From JACJXF01 sp964404825 (lineage in GTDB: Bacteria > Bacteroidota > Bacteroidia > Bacteroidales > GCA-2748055): 64,000 nt of DNA. Both the position numbers and the translations under genes were made by a program. A model generated the notes under the pieces. The model had not been told where the DNA came from and did no database searches. It worked only from the letters and a program-made list of their open reading frames with translations. The stretch spans positions 62,001-126,000 of the forward strand of contig CAYOLQ010000001.1 in assembly GCA_964404825.1 (NCBI GenBank), in the 5' to 3' direction. Positions 1 through 7,851 of this stretch are shown one piece after another. Positions within the stretch are counted from its first letter, which is position 1; every line of letters begins with the position of its first letter.

Positions 1-2
1 TC

Positions 3-977
3 TTATTTTTCCCTTTTTATTAATTCTTCTGAAAATTCAAGTAATATTTTCTTTCTTTCATGAGACAGATTAACTTCATTCAAATATTTCAAAGCCTTTT
101 TGTGGAATATATTAATCTGATTTTGTGTATCGTTTTTTATGTCCAGCGAATTGAAAACGCTTATCACCTGATGTATTTTTTCATTGGGATCAAAATCAAT
201 ACCTGAAAAATATTTGGAAAGAATCAGTAAATCTGATCCTTTGGCTTTTTCAAACGCCTTAATTACAAGGTAGGTACGTTTGTTGGTAAGAATATCATTC
301 CCGATCTTTTTCCCAAAAAGATCCTGATTTCCGAAACTGTCAAGTAAGTCATCCTGCAATTGAAATGCAAGACCAAGATTCAATCCAAAATAATACATCC
401 TGTCAGCTTCTTTCTCAGGCGCTCCGCCTATATAAGATCCGATTCCCAGAGAAGCGGCTAAAAGCACAGAGGTTTTTAAGCGAATCATATTAATATACTC
501 AGAAATTGTTACAGATTCTTTTTGAGCATATTCCATATCAAGCATTTGCCCTTCACAGACTTCAACTGCTGTTTTGCTAAAAAGATTACTGACCGCTCTG
601 ATTTTTTCATCATCAACTCTGCAGATCAAATCATTTGCAATTATCGACATTGCATCTCCAGATAAAATTGCAGTATTCGGATCCCATTTTACATGCACTG
701 TTGGTCTGTTTCTCCTGATGCTTGAATTATCCATCAGGTCGTCATGGAGCAGGGTGAAATTGTGAAATACTTCTATACCCAGAGCCGGATAAATGGCTTT
801 GTGATAATTACCTCCAAAAAGGTCACAGGCTAGCAAAACAAGTGAAGGTCTCAGACGTTTTCCACCATCGCTCAGAATAAATCTTACCGGATCGTAGAGT
901 TTTTTGGGCTCTTCGGGGAAAACTAATTTTTTGAGTTCGTCTGAAATCAGCTTTTGGGCCTTACTTATGCTTAACAT
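3..977 (-). CDS. Polyprenyl diphosphate synthase (short-chain, FPP/GGPP type)
   Basis: Cytoplasmic trans-prenyltransferase that condenses isopentenyl diphosphate with an allylic diphosphate to supply isoprenoid precursors for quinones and undecaprenyl carriers. Both aspartate-rich metal-binding motifs are visible: DDLMD at residues 79-83 and DDLLD at 209-213. The basic motif GGKRLRP lies near residue 38. The length of 324 aa is normal for the family. The residue five positions before the first motif is Phe74. By family rules a bulky residue there favours a short product (C15-C20), whereas octaprenyl synthases have a small residue; the product length is an inference. The gene is complete, with its stop codon at the window edge, and is divergent from the thioredoxin-carA operon. 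Confidence 0.93.
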   Translation of the reverse strand: MLSISKAQKLISDELKKLVFPEEPKKLYDPVRFILSDGGKRLRPSLVLLACDLFGGNYHKAIYPALGIEVFHNFTLLHDDLMDNSSIRRNRPTVHVKWDPNTAILSGDAMSIIANDLICRVDDEKIRAVSNLFSKTAVEVCEGQMLDMEYAQKESVTISEYINMIRLKTSVLLAASLGIGSYIGGAPEKEADRMYYFGLNLGLAFQLQDDLLDSFGNQDLFGKKIGNDILTNKRTYLVIKAFEKAKGSDLLILSKYFSGIDFDPNEKIHQVISVFNSLDIKNDTQNQINIFHKKALKYLNEVNLSHERKKILLEFSEELIKREK

Positions 978-1165
978 TTCGTAAAAATCGTTCAGAAATT
1001 ATTGAATCTAAGATACGGATAAAAATTTCTAAAACTAAAATTAATTTTCCTGTATCAGGATATTCATTTATTAACTCAGGTCCAGGAAAGACATGTCAGA
1101 GTTACTGATATTCAAGTAATTACTGGCGAATCCATATTTCTGGCATGAATTCTGATATATTATTG

Positions 1166-1226
1166 TTGATTTTTCGGTTTTACCAACTTTAAGTTTTTAT
1201 GTGTAACTTTGAAACCGAAAAATCAA
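1166..1226. repeat. Perfect 15-bp inverted repeat around a promoter element
   Basis: The left arm TTGATTTTTCGGTTT (1166-1180) is the exact reverse complement of AAACCGAAAAATCAA (1212-1226). The 31-nt spacer contains TAACTTTG, a match to the Bacteroidota -7 element. It could be a repressor operator, a transcript hairpin, or a miniature invertible promoter; the sequence alone does not decide. Confidence 0.8.
1204..1211 (+). promoter_or_regulatory. Putative -7 element TAACTTTG
   Basis: Matches TAnnTTTG, the -7 element of the main Bacteroidota sigma factor. It lies 66 nt before the start codon of the thioredoxin-like gene and directly abuts the right arm of the inverted repeat. No good -33 TTTG was seen. 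Confidence 0.45.
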
Positions 1227-1277
1227 TGATTTATTCAGCAAAACCATTGTTTATTTTATATTTCGAAAGCAGGGAAT

Positions 1278-2747
1278 ATGAGAAGATTCTTTATAGCGAA
1301 TATTGTTTTCTTTATGTCATTGGTACTGAATTGTGAATTAAATGCACAGCATAGAATCCCGATTAAAATGCCTGCATTTGCTGGGGACACGTTAATTTTT
1401 GGGCATTATTTTCGGGAATCCCTGATAATTCAGGATAGTACAATTCTGGATTCAAAAGGTAATGGTGAGTTTTCAGGTTCTGAAACATTGCCTTCAGGTC
1501 TTTACCTTGTGTATCTTCCGGATCGGAACAGGTTCGATCTTCTGATTGATAAAAATCAGTTTTTTTCGATTGAAAGTGATTCCGGAGATCTTATCAGAAA
1601 CACAAAAATTACCGGCGATAAAGAAAATATTCTTTTTTACCAGTATCAGAATTATATTGCTGATCAGCGAGACATAGCAACAACACTGCAGAAACAATTA
1701 AGCGAAGCGTCTGGACAGGATTCAATTACAATTAGCAATAAGCTTCAGGAAATAAACACAACTGTTTATAATTACGTTTCGAATCTTGTTAATTCATATC
1801 CGGATACTTATTTCAGTAAATTTCTGACTTCTCTTAAGGATGTTGAGGTACCAGATCCCCCGAGGGACACAAACGGGAACATCACCGACTCAACTTTTCA
1901 GATTCGATACTTCAAAGCCCATTACTTCGATAATTTTGACCTTTCTGATGTCAGACTTTTACGGTCTCCTTTTTACGAAAAGAAGTTAATGTATTATTTG
2001 GATAACCTCGTAATTCCTTTACCTGATTCGGTTTTTAAAGAGGTGGATTATCTTGTTAATATTTCACGCGCAGATACTTTTCTGTTCAAATATATGCTTA
2101 CAACTCTCTTTAATTATTATGCGAACAGCAAATATCTGGCAATGGATGCGGTATATGTTTATATTGCTGAAAAGTATTATCTGAATGAAGCCACCTGGTC
2201 CGATAAAAAGTTTCTGCAGGATTTAACAAACAGGGTAAAAACAATTAAACCTCTTCTGGTAGGGAATCCCGCTCCCGATATTCAGTTGGTGTCAGTTCCT
2301 GATGCTCATTTTTTGGTTGCTGTTGAAGATACCAGTTTAAAAAAGAATCCATATGTAGGTGATTTTTTTAATTTAAGGCAAGTTCAGGCAAAATACCTGC
2401 TTTTGTATTTCTGGGAAGCAGATTGTGGTCATTGTAAAAAATCCATTCCTGATTTATATGCAATGTATCAAAGGCTTAAATCACAAGGGGTTCAGCTTAT
2501 AGCTGTTCATATGCTTTCAGGAGTTCCCGGTAAGGAAAAATGGGTTGATTTTATATCAGCAAACCATATTTACGGATGGATTAATGCATGGAATCCTTAC
2601 GATTTTTCCTATCGCGAAATTTATGACATTAAAAGTTCGAATATTCTTTTTCTATTCGATAAGGATAAAAAGATTATTGCCAAGCATATCAGCCCGGAAC
2701 AAGCGGAACAGATAATTTTGGAAGAAATAAAAAAGGAAAAGAAATAA
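1278..2747 (+). CDS. Secreted thioredoxin-like protein (TlpA/DUF5106 type)
   Basis: Predicted envelope thiol-disulfide protein. Residues 1-23 look like a signal peptide (basic start, hydrophobic core, ending LNAQ). Residues 25-110 resemble the DUF4369-like beta domain seen at the front of Bacteroidota thioredoxins. The middle, about 110-325, is helical as in DUF5106. Residues 330-489 are a thioredoxin fold with the redox motif Cys383-Gly-His-Cys386 in the context YFWEADCGHC. Substrates are unknown; the layout fits the TlpA-like disulfide reductases common in this phylum. The gene lies 15 bp upstream of carA on the same strand, so the two are probably cotranscribed, although no functional link is obvious. 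Confidence 0.85.
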   Translation: MRRFFIANIVFFMSLVLNCELNAQHRIPIKMPAFAGDTLIFGHYFRESLIIQDSTILDSKGNGEFSGSETLPSGLYLVYLPDRNRFDLLIDKNQFFSIESDSGDLIRNTKITGDKENILFYQYQNYIADQRDIATTLQKQLSEASGQDSITISNKLQEINTTVYNYVSNLVNSYPDTYFSKFLTSLKDVEVPDPPRDTNGNITDSTFQIRYFKAHYFDNFDLSDVRLLRSPFYEKKLMYYLDNLVIPLPDSVFKEVDYLVNISRADTFLFKYMLTTLFNYYANSKYLAMDAVYVYIAEKYYLNEATWSDKKFLQDLTNRVKTIKPLLVGNPAPDIQLVSVPDAHFLVAVEDTSLKKNPYVGDFFNLRQVQAKYLLLYFWEADCGHCKKSIPDLYAMYQRLKSQGVQLIAVHMLSGVPGKEKWVDFISANHIYGWINAWNPYDFSYREIYDIKSSNILFLFDKDKKIIAKHISPEQAEQIILEEIKKEKK

Positions 2748-2762
2748 TTTAATTTTAGACTA

Positions 2763-3872
2763 ATGGCGGAATCTCCCTCTATTAAACTCTGGCTCGAAGA
2801 CGGAACGGAAATTCCCGGAATATCTTTTGGATATGAAGGCTCAGTTGCAGGTGAAGTTGTTTTTAATACAGCAATGACCGGATATCCGGAAAGCCTTACC
2901 GATCCATCGTATAAAGGTCAAATTCTGGTTCTGACATACCCACTTGTTGGTAATTATGGCGTGCCTTATCAGGAAGTAGAAAATAACCTGCTTAAGTTTT
3001 TTGAATCAGGTAGTCTGCATATTTCCGGGTTGGTAATCTCAGATTATTCACACGATTACTCTCATTGGAATGCCGAAAAGAGCCTTGGAGACTGGCTTAA
3101 AGAGTATAAGATCCCCGGGATTTATGGAGTTGACACGCGCTTTCTGACTAAAATTCTGCGTGAGAAAGGGTGCATGTTAGGTAAAATAATCTGTAACGAT
3201 AAGGATGTTCCCGTATATGATCCTAACCTTGAAAATCTCGTAGATCAGGTTAGTACCCGCAAAAGGGAGGTATATGGAAATGGCAAATACAGAATTCTTC
3301 TTGTTGACTGTGGTGTAAAATTTAATATCATCCGTTACCTGCTTCAGCGCGACACGACTGTAATAAGAGTTCCCTGGGATTATGATTTTCAGAATGAAGA
3401 TTATGATGGACTTTTTATCTCGAACGGACCGGGCGACCCGAAGCGTTGTGATGTTACAATAAAAAATCTAAGTCGTGCTTTTGAAGGTTCAAAACCAATT
3501 TTTGGTATTTGTCTCGGAAATCAGTTAATGGCTCTTGCCTCAGGAGCCGACACTTATAAACTGAAATATGGGCACAGAAGTCATAATCAGCCTGTATTGC
3601 GATTTGGTAGTAATCAGGCGTATATTACTTCTCAAAACCACGGATTTGCTATTAATAATAATACCCTTACAAAGAATTGGGATCCGCTGTTTATTAATCT
3701 TAATGATAATACAAATGAAGGGATGATCCATAGTGTTAAACCCTTTTTCTCAACACAATTTCACCCGGAGGCTTCCGGAGGTCCTACTGATACAGCATTT
3801 CTGTTCGACCGGTTTATAGAATTGATCAAAGAATATAAGGGAGAGGAGATTTCCGAAAAAGTCAGTATTTAA
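2763..3872 (+). CDS. carA: Carbamoyl-phosphate synthase small (glutaminase) subunit
   Basis: Hydrolyses glutamine and channels ammonia to the large subunit CarB, making carbamoyl phosphate for arginine and pyrimidine synthesis. Residues 1-130 are the CarA-specific N-terminal domain. Residues 177-369 are a class I glutamine amidotransferase with nucleophile Cys250 in GICLGNQ, and His334 and Glu336 in QFHPEA. The length of 369 aa is normal. Unusually it is not next to carB, which lies about 28 kb away beside argR; carA instead follows a thioredoxin-like gene by 15 bp. Confidence 0.96.
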   Translation: MAESPSIKLWLEDGTEIPGISFGYEGSVAGEVVFNTAMTGYPESLTDPSYKGQILVLTYPLVGNYGVPYQEVENNLLKFFESGSLHISGLVISDYSHDYSHWNAEKSLGDWLKEYKIPGIYGVDTRFLTKILREKGCMLGKIICNDKDVPVYDPNLENLVDQVSTRKREVYGNGKYRILLVDCGVKFNIIRYLLQRDTTVIRVPWDYDFQNEDYDGLFISNGPGDPKRCDVTIKNLSRAFEGSKPIFGICLGNQLMALASGADTYKLKYGHRSHNQPVLRFGSNQAYITSQNHGFAINNNTLTKNWDPLFINLNDNTNEGMIHSVKPFFSTQFHPEASGGPTDTAFLFDRFIELIKEYKGEEISEKVSI

Positions 3873-4012
3873 GCCTTCCGACGTTTTCAAATTCTTTTTA
3901 TTTTTTATTCTTAATTAGGATAATACTATCATTTTTATCGTCTAACGTCATAATTTTTGTGATAAAGATTGACTTTATTTAGATAAAAGTTTTATTTTGA
4001 TTCAAATTTCTA

Positions 4013-4042
4013 TTTGGTTTTATGAATATTTAATTACATTTG
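4013..4042 (+). promoter_or_regulatory. Bacteroidota promoter of the T9SS/fibre gene pair
   Basis: TTTG at 4013-4016 and TACATTTG at 4035-4042 with 18 nt between, close to the phylum consensus. The expected start of transcription, near 4048, supports the ATG at 4064 as the first codon of the next gene rather than the TTG at 4040. Confidence 0.6.
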
Positions 4043-4063
4043 AACCTCCTATTTCCATATAAC

Positions 4064-4570
4064 ATGGTAAAAATAAGGTTAATATGTAGTTCTCTTATGA
4101 TTCTTTTAACTCTGAATCTTTTCTCTCAGAGTTTAACACGATCTGTTATTTCCGTTACAGGAACCACTACCTGTGATAATAACGGAATCTTATCTTATTC
4201 AGCAGGTGAGGCGATAACAGGCTCTCTTATTTCAAATTTTAACGGGCTTGGTCTTACACAGGGATTTCAGCAACCGTCCCTATTAAATAAAAATATTAAT
4301 GATCCTAAAATCGGTATTAATGCTGTTGAGGTATACCCAAATCCTGTTGTAAAAGATCTCAACATCCTTTTTAATATCCGTAGCAGCAAATTATTACATA
4401 TAGCTTTTTTTTCATCCGTGGGGAATCTATACAGAACAGAGGATTTCAATGTTTCAGAATCGGGATTAATTGTTGTAAACATGACAAGTTTCCCAAGTGG
4501 CTTCTATTTGCTTCATGTTTATTCGACTGACAAGCTGATTGATCGCGTATTTAAAATTGAAAAATTATGA
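4064..4570 (+). CDS. Short T9SS type A sorting-domain protein
   Basis: Secreted or surface protein of unknown function. It has a signal peptide (residues 1-22, ending LFSQ), a short region of about 60 residues with the SAGEAITGSL and GLTQGFQQP motifs that recur in Bacteroidota surface proteins, and a C-terminal domain from about residue 92 with the T9SS hallmarks VYPNPV and PSGFYLLHV. Almost the whole mature protein is therefore the sorting signal. The stop codon overlaps the next start codon (ATGA), so the two genes are translationally coupled. The start at 4064 is preferred over an upstream TTG because that TTG falls inside the promoter. Confidence 0.82.
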   Translation: MVKIRLICSSLMILLTLNLFSQSLTRSVISVTGTTTCDNNGILSYSAGEAITGSLISNFNGLGLTQGFQQPSLLNKNINDPKIGINAVEVYPNPVVKDLNILFNIRSSKLLHIAFFSSVGNLYRTEDFNVSESGLIVVNMTSFPSGFYLLHVYSTDKLIDRVFKIEKL

Positions 4571-5795
4571 TGAAAAATCTACACTTTTTGCTTTTATTTC
4601 TTTTGTTGGCAGGAGTAAATTCATTCTCCTTTTCCCAGTATACTCCAAAAGGGATGAGCTATCAGGCTGTAGCACGCGATGAAAGCGGATTCGAATTAAA
4701 GAGTAAACTGCTGGAAGTAAAAATTTCGATCATTGCAGAAGACCCTTCAGGTATTTCAGAGTATTGTGAATCACACAGTATTTCGACAGATAAGTATGGG
4801 CTTTTTTCACTAATTATCGGACAGGGTTCTTATGTTTCCGGTGCTGCCGGGGATTTTTCTCAAATCAACTGGGGAAGCGGTGTTCATTATATGAAAGTGG
4901 AGGTGGATTTCGGTTCTGGTTTCAGAAGCATGGGAACAACTCAGTTTCTCGCAGTACCCTATGCATTGTATGCCGGTACAGCCTCAAATGTACCTGATTC
5001 AAATGATTATCAGCAAATTAGTTATGATCCCCTGGTTATGGAGCTGGAACTGCAAAACGGCGGGAAGGTCGATTTATCCGGACTTTACAATGATGCCGAC
5101 TCCAATCCTGTTAATGAAATTCAGAACCTTAGTTATAAAAACCAGGTTTTATCTTTAGATAAAGGTGGAAATTCAGTAACCCTGGATGTAAATGACGCGG
5201 ATGCTAACCCGAATAATGAACTGCAGGCCTTAAGTCTGAATGGTTACCAGCTCTCAATATCTTCCGGAAATATTGTTACTCTGACCGATAAATTTGAAGA
5301 TGCTGATCACGACAGTATTAATGAAATTCAGGATTTGCATTTTGAAGAGCAAAGTAATATTCTTACCGTTACCAAAAATCCCAACGCTTACCCGGTAAAT
5401 CTTTCAAAGTATTTAGATAATAAGGATGAACAAACCATCGCTGTTTCAGGAGATTCACTTGCGATTATCCGTGGAAATAAAATCCCTATGGACGTTAGTA
5501 AAACAAATGAAATTCAGACACTCAGACGGTCAGCTTCCGGAGATTCAATTCTGTTATCATTAAACGGGGGATATGTGATTGATAAATTTAACGATGCTGA
5601 TAATAACCCCTCCAATGAGCTGCAATCAATCAGATTGACAGGAGATAACCTCTCTTTAACCAACGATCCTTCAGCTGGTACAGTCTCACTGAATAAATAT
5701 CTTGATGATACTGATGATCAGACACTTTCCCGGAATGGTTATAATTTATCAATATCAAATGGTAATTCAATCAATATACGACCAAATATAATAGC
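4567..5795 (+). CDS. Repeat-rich surface fibre protein, 3' end lost in assembly gap
   Basis: Secreted protein of unknown function. A signal peptide covers residues 1-24 (ending SFSQ). An N-terminal domain with the motif GMSYQAVARD follows; this start is common in Bacteroidota proteins that carry tail-fibre-like repeats. From about residue 165 there are roughly seven degenerate repeats of 30-40 residues of the form DADxNPxNEIQxLxxxxxxLxL, alternating with LDDxDxQT units. Asp/Asn-rich repeats like these suggest a beta-solenoid or calcium-binding stalk (inference). The gene enters 100 Ns at 5796. The 45 bp after the gap can be read to a stop at 5940, but the frame across the gap is unknown, so the C-terminus (perhaps an adhesin or intramolecular chaperone domain) is missing. 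Confidence 0.75.
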
Positions 5796-5895
5796 NNNNN
5801 NNNNNNNNNNNNNNNNNNNNNNNNNNNNNNNNNNNNNNNNNNNNNNNNNNNNNNNNNNNNNNNNNNNNNNNNNNNNNNNNNNNNNNNNNNNNNNN
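5796..5895. other. Assembly gap (100 N)
   Basis: A run of exactly 100 N, which is the usual placeholder for a scaffold gap of unknown size. It interrupts a repeat-containing gene, a common reason for assembly breaks. Confidence 0.99.
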
Positions 5896-5941
5896 TACAT
5901 TAAAAGAATCCTCAATGATGAATTAATTCCTTCCTGTTAAT

Positions 5942-7174
5942 TTATTCAGGGTTTAGCATCTCTATTACGTTACCAAGATTCCCGTCTGTTTCAGCAGGAG
6001 TTATACCCAGAATTTCAGCCAGAAGGGAATAAATATCTGTATTTTGGAAAGAGGGATGAATATAGGCTTTCTTAAAATCAGGTCCTGAAGCATAGAATAT
6101 TCCATGCATATCCGAATTTGTAATATCATAACCATGTGTTCCACCGTATGACAAATTCATAGGCTTTTTCAGGCTTATACTCCAGCCTGAGTCAGCAACA
6201 ACAATAATGTTTCCGGCCCTGGGATTTTTTCCATAATTCAGGTAGGCAGGGACTTCCTCAGGTTTCCACACCTTAATATTTTTTGCCTTTTTTAGCGAAT
6301 TATAAGCCGAATCAATCCAGAGGCTGTCCATATACAGATTAAAGAACGGATTTGATCCTTTAATTCTTACCTGCCACGATTTTGGCAAAAAATCAGCTAA
6401 TACAATATTCTTATCCGATGTAACATTTCCCATTCCATGATCAGAAACTACAATAAAGTTTATACAGTTTCCATGTGGAAGGTTTTTAATCCGGGAATAC
6501 AGAATCCCTGTAAGACTGTCAATTTCATTTACAACATCCAGTGTTCTGGGATCATCCGGACCATAGTCGTGTCCAACACCGTCGGGTTCTTCATAATATG
6601 CCATAATTAATCGGGGACGACTTTCCGGAGATCTGTCCAGCCATTTAACAATAGTATCAATGCGGTCAATAAATGGAACTTTTCCATCATACATTTTCCA
6701 GTCATCAGGATGTTTTCCCATAATACCAACATCTGTTCCAACCCAGAAAAAGGATGCAGTAATTAAGCCCTGATTCTGAGCCGTGATCCAGATGGGTTCT
6801 CCACCATAGAATGCGGGATTATACCTTTCTTTTTTATTGCTCATTGAATATGCCTTTTCCAAAGCGGGATCAAAAAACGAGTTGTTCACAATACCATGGT
6901 TATCAGGATATAGTCCTGTTGCAATTGTATAATGATTCGGAAAAGTTTTAGTGGGAAAAGAGGGTATTAAAGATACAGCTTTAACGCCTTCTTTAGCTAT
7001 CAGGTTGAGTGTTGGAGTATGCGTTTTCTCCGGATAATCCCATCGGAATCCATCCAGGGAAAGTATGAGCGTTGAGTGATTACAGTTACATTGAGCATAT
7101 ATGGAATGAGCTTGAAAAAAAATAATAAACAGAAGTATACCTGAAATCCAAACTCTTTGAATAATACAATTCAT
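5942..7174 (-). CDS. Ectonucleotide pyrophosphatase/phosphodiesterase (alkaline phosphatase superfamily)
   Basis: Exported phosphodiesterase of the ENPP family, which cleaves nucleotide pyrophosphate or phosphodiester bonds using two zinc ions. Visible motifs are LSLDGFRWDY (metal Asp), PTKTFPNHY with the nucleophile Thr just before FPNHY, GLYPDNHGIVNN, DGVGHDYGP and VVSDHGMG, plus a late GTHGYD; together these form the metal-binding set. An upstream ATG at 7213 adds 13 residues. The ATG at 7174 is preferred because it gives a clean signal peptide starting MNCIIQRVW and ending at IYAQ. The protein is soluble after cleavage. It is the last gene before the gap and convergent with the fibre gene. 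Confidence 0.88.
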   Translation of the reverse strand: MNCIIQRVWISGILLFIIFFQAHSIYAQCNCNHSTLILSLDGFRWDYPEKTHTPTLNLIAKEGVKAVSLIPSFPTKTFPNHYTIATGLYPDNHGIVNNSFFDPALEKAYSMSNKKERYNPAFYGGEPIWITAQNQGLITASFFWVGTDVGIMGKHPDDWKMYDGKVPFIDRIDTIVKWLDRSPESRPRLIMAYYEEPDGVGHDYGPDDPRTLDVVNEIDSLTGILYSRIKNLPHGNCINFIVVSDHGMGNVTSDKNIVLADFLPKSWQVRIKGSNPFFNLYMDSLWIDSAYNSLKKAKNIKVWKPEEVPAYLNYGKNPRAGNIIVVADSGWSISLKKPMNLSYGGTHGYDITNSDMHGIFYASGPDFKKAYIHPSFQNTDIYSLLAEILGITPAETDGNLGNVIEMLNPE

Positions 7175-7213
7175 TGTTTTAATATAAAGGCTTTTAATTT
7201 CAATAAAATACAA

Positions 7214-7851
7214 TTACCGACTTATTCAGAAAGCTCATTTTAGTCCCAAATTCAAAAAGGGAGTCAAAATAGAATTCCGAAATTTAGCTATTTCCCTTTT
7301 TAAGGTAGCACGGAAAATGTTGAAAAATCAGAATTATGACTTTGCAGAGCAGACTCAAAAATGTAATTCATTTAACAGGGGAAAAGATACAAATGATTAT
7401 TATGACTTCAACTTGTGAATTTCCATATGTCAGATTTTTATTTCAGTTCCCTGATTTACCCTATAACGCCAATGTTTTATAACACTTTATGGTTTTGATG
7501 AGCCACGGAGTCAACACCTTTCCTTCTTCAAATTTAATCTTCAGGAACCGAGATGGTCTCAATATATTGGGGATTTATTATTTTTTTCATGTGTTAATAA
7601 GATGCAACTGTTATTACCTAAATAGTTATATGTGAGCATAATATCAGGGGAATTTACTTGTTGAAATAGTACTCATAACATTTCTATAATTATAGGATGT
7701 CAATGGCATCCAATTCTAATTCAAACAGTAAATTTAGAATTGAAAGCAGAAATTAATTTTCCATATACCTAAACTTAATCTTGTGATAGTATCAGCTTTA
7801 AAAAAGAATATTAATATTGGCACTAATTATTAAAAACTAACCTAATCCACT
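7214..7851. other. Long intergenic region upstream of the Oar-like receptor
   Basis: More than 600 bases without a credible gene. It is AT-rich and contains two adjoining small inverted repeats at 7695-7742. A possible weak -7 element (TAATCTTG) lies about 70 nt before the receptor start. No RNA gene was recognised. Confidence 0.5.
7695..7742. repeat. Two adjoining small inverted repeats
   Basis: GGATG (7695-7699) pairs with CATCC (7707-7711). CAATTCTAA (7711-7719) pairs perfectly with TTAGAATTG (7734-7742). They share one base and sit about 110 nt upstream of the receptor gene, so they may be a regulator-binding region or leader hairpins. Confidence 0.4.

Larger units (their letters stand above)
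978..1277. other. Divergent intergenic region
   Basis: Three hundred bases separate the divergent prenyl synthase and thioredoxin-like genes. The left part holds nothing recognisable beyond AT-rich sequence. The right part holds a perfect inverted repeat and a promoter-like element, listed separately. Confidence 0.6.

Noticed and set aside
4040..4063. TTG upstream start for the T9SS protein
   Set aside because: The TTG lies inside the -7 element TACATTTG, so it would not be transcribed as a codon; the ATG at 4064 also gives a normal signal peptide.
5896..5940. Short tail after the 100-N gap as the certain C-terminus of the fibre protein
   Set aside because: The gap length is arbitrary, so the reading frame cannot be carried across; two of three frames allow a short tail.
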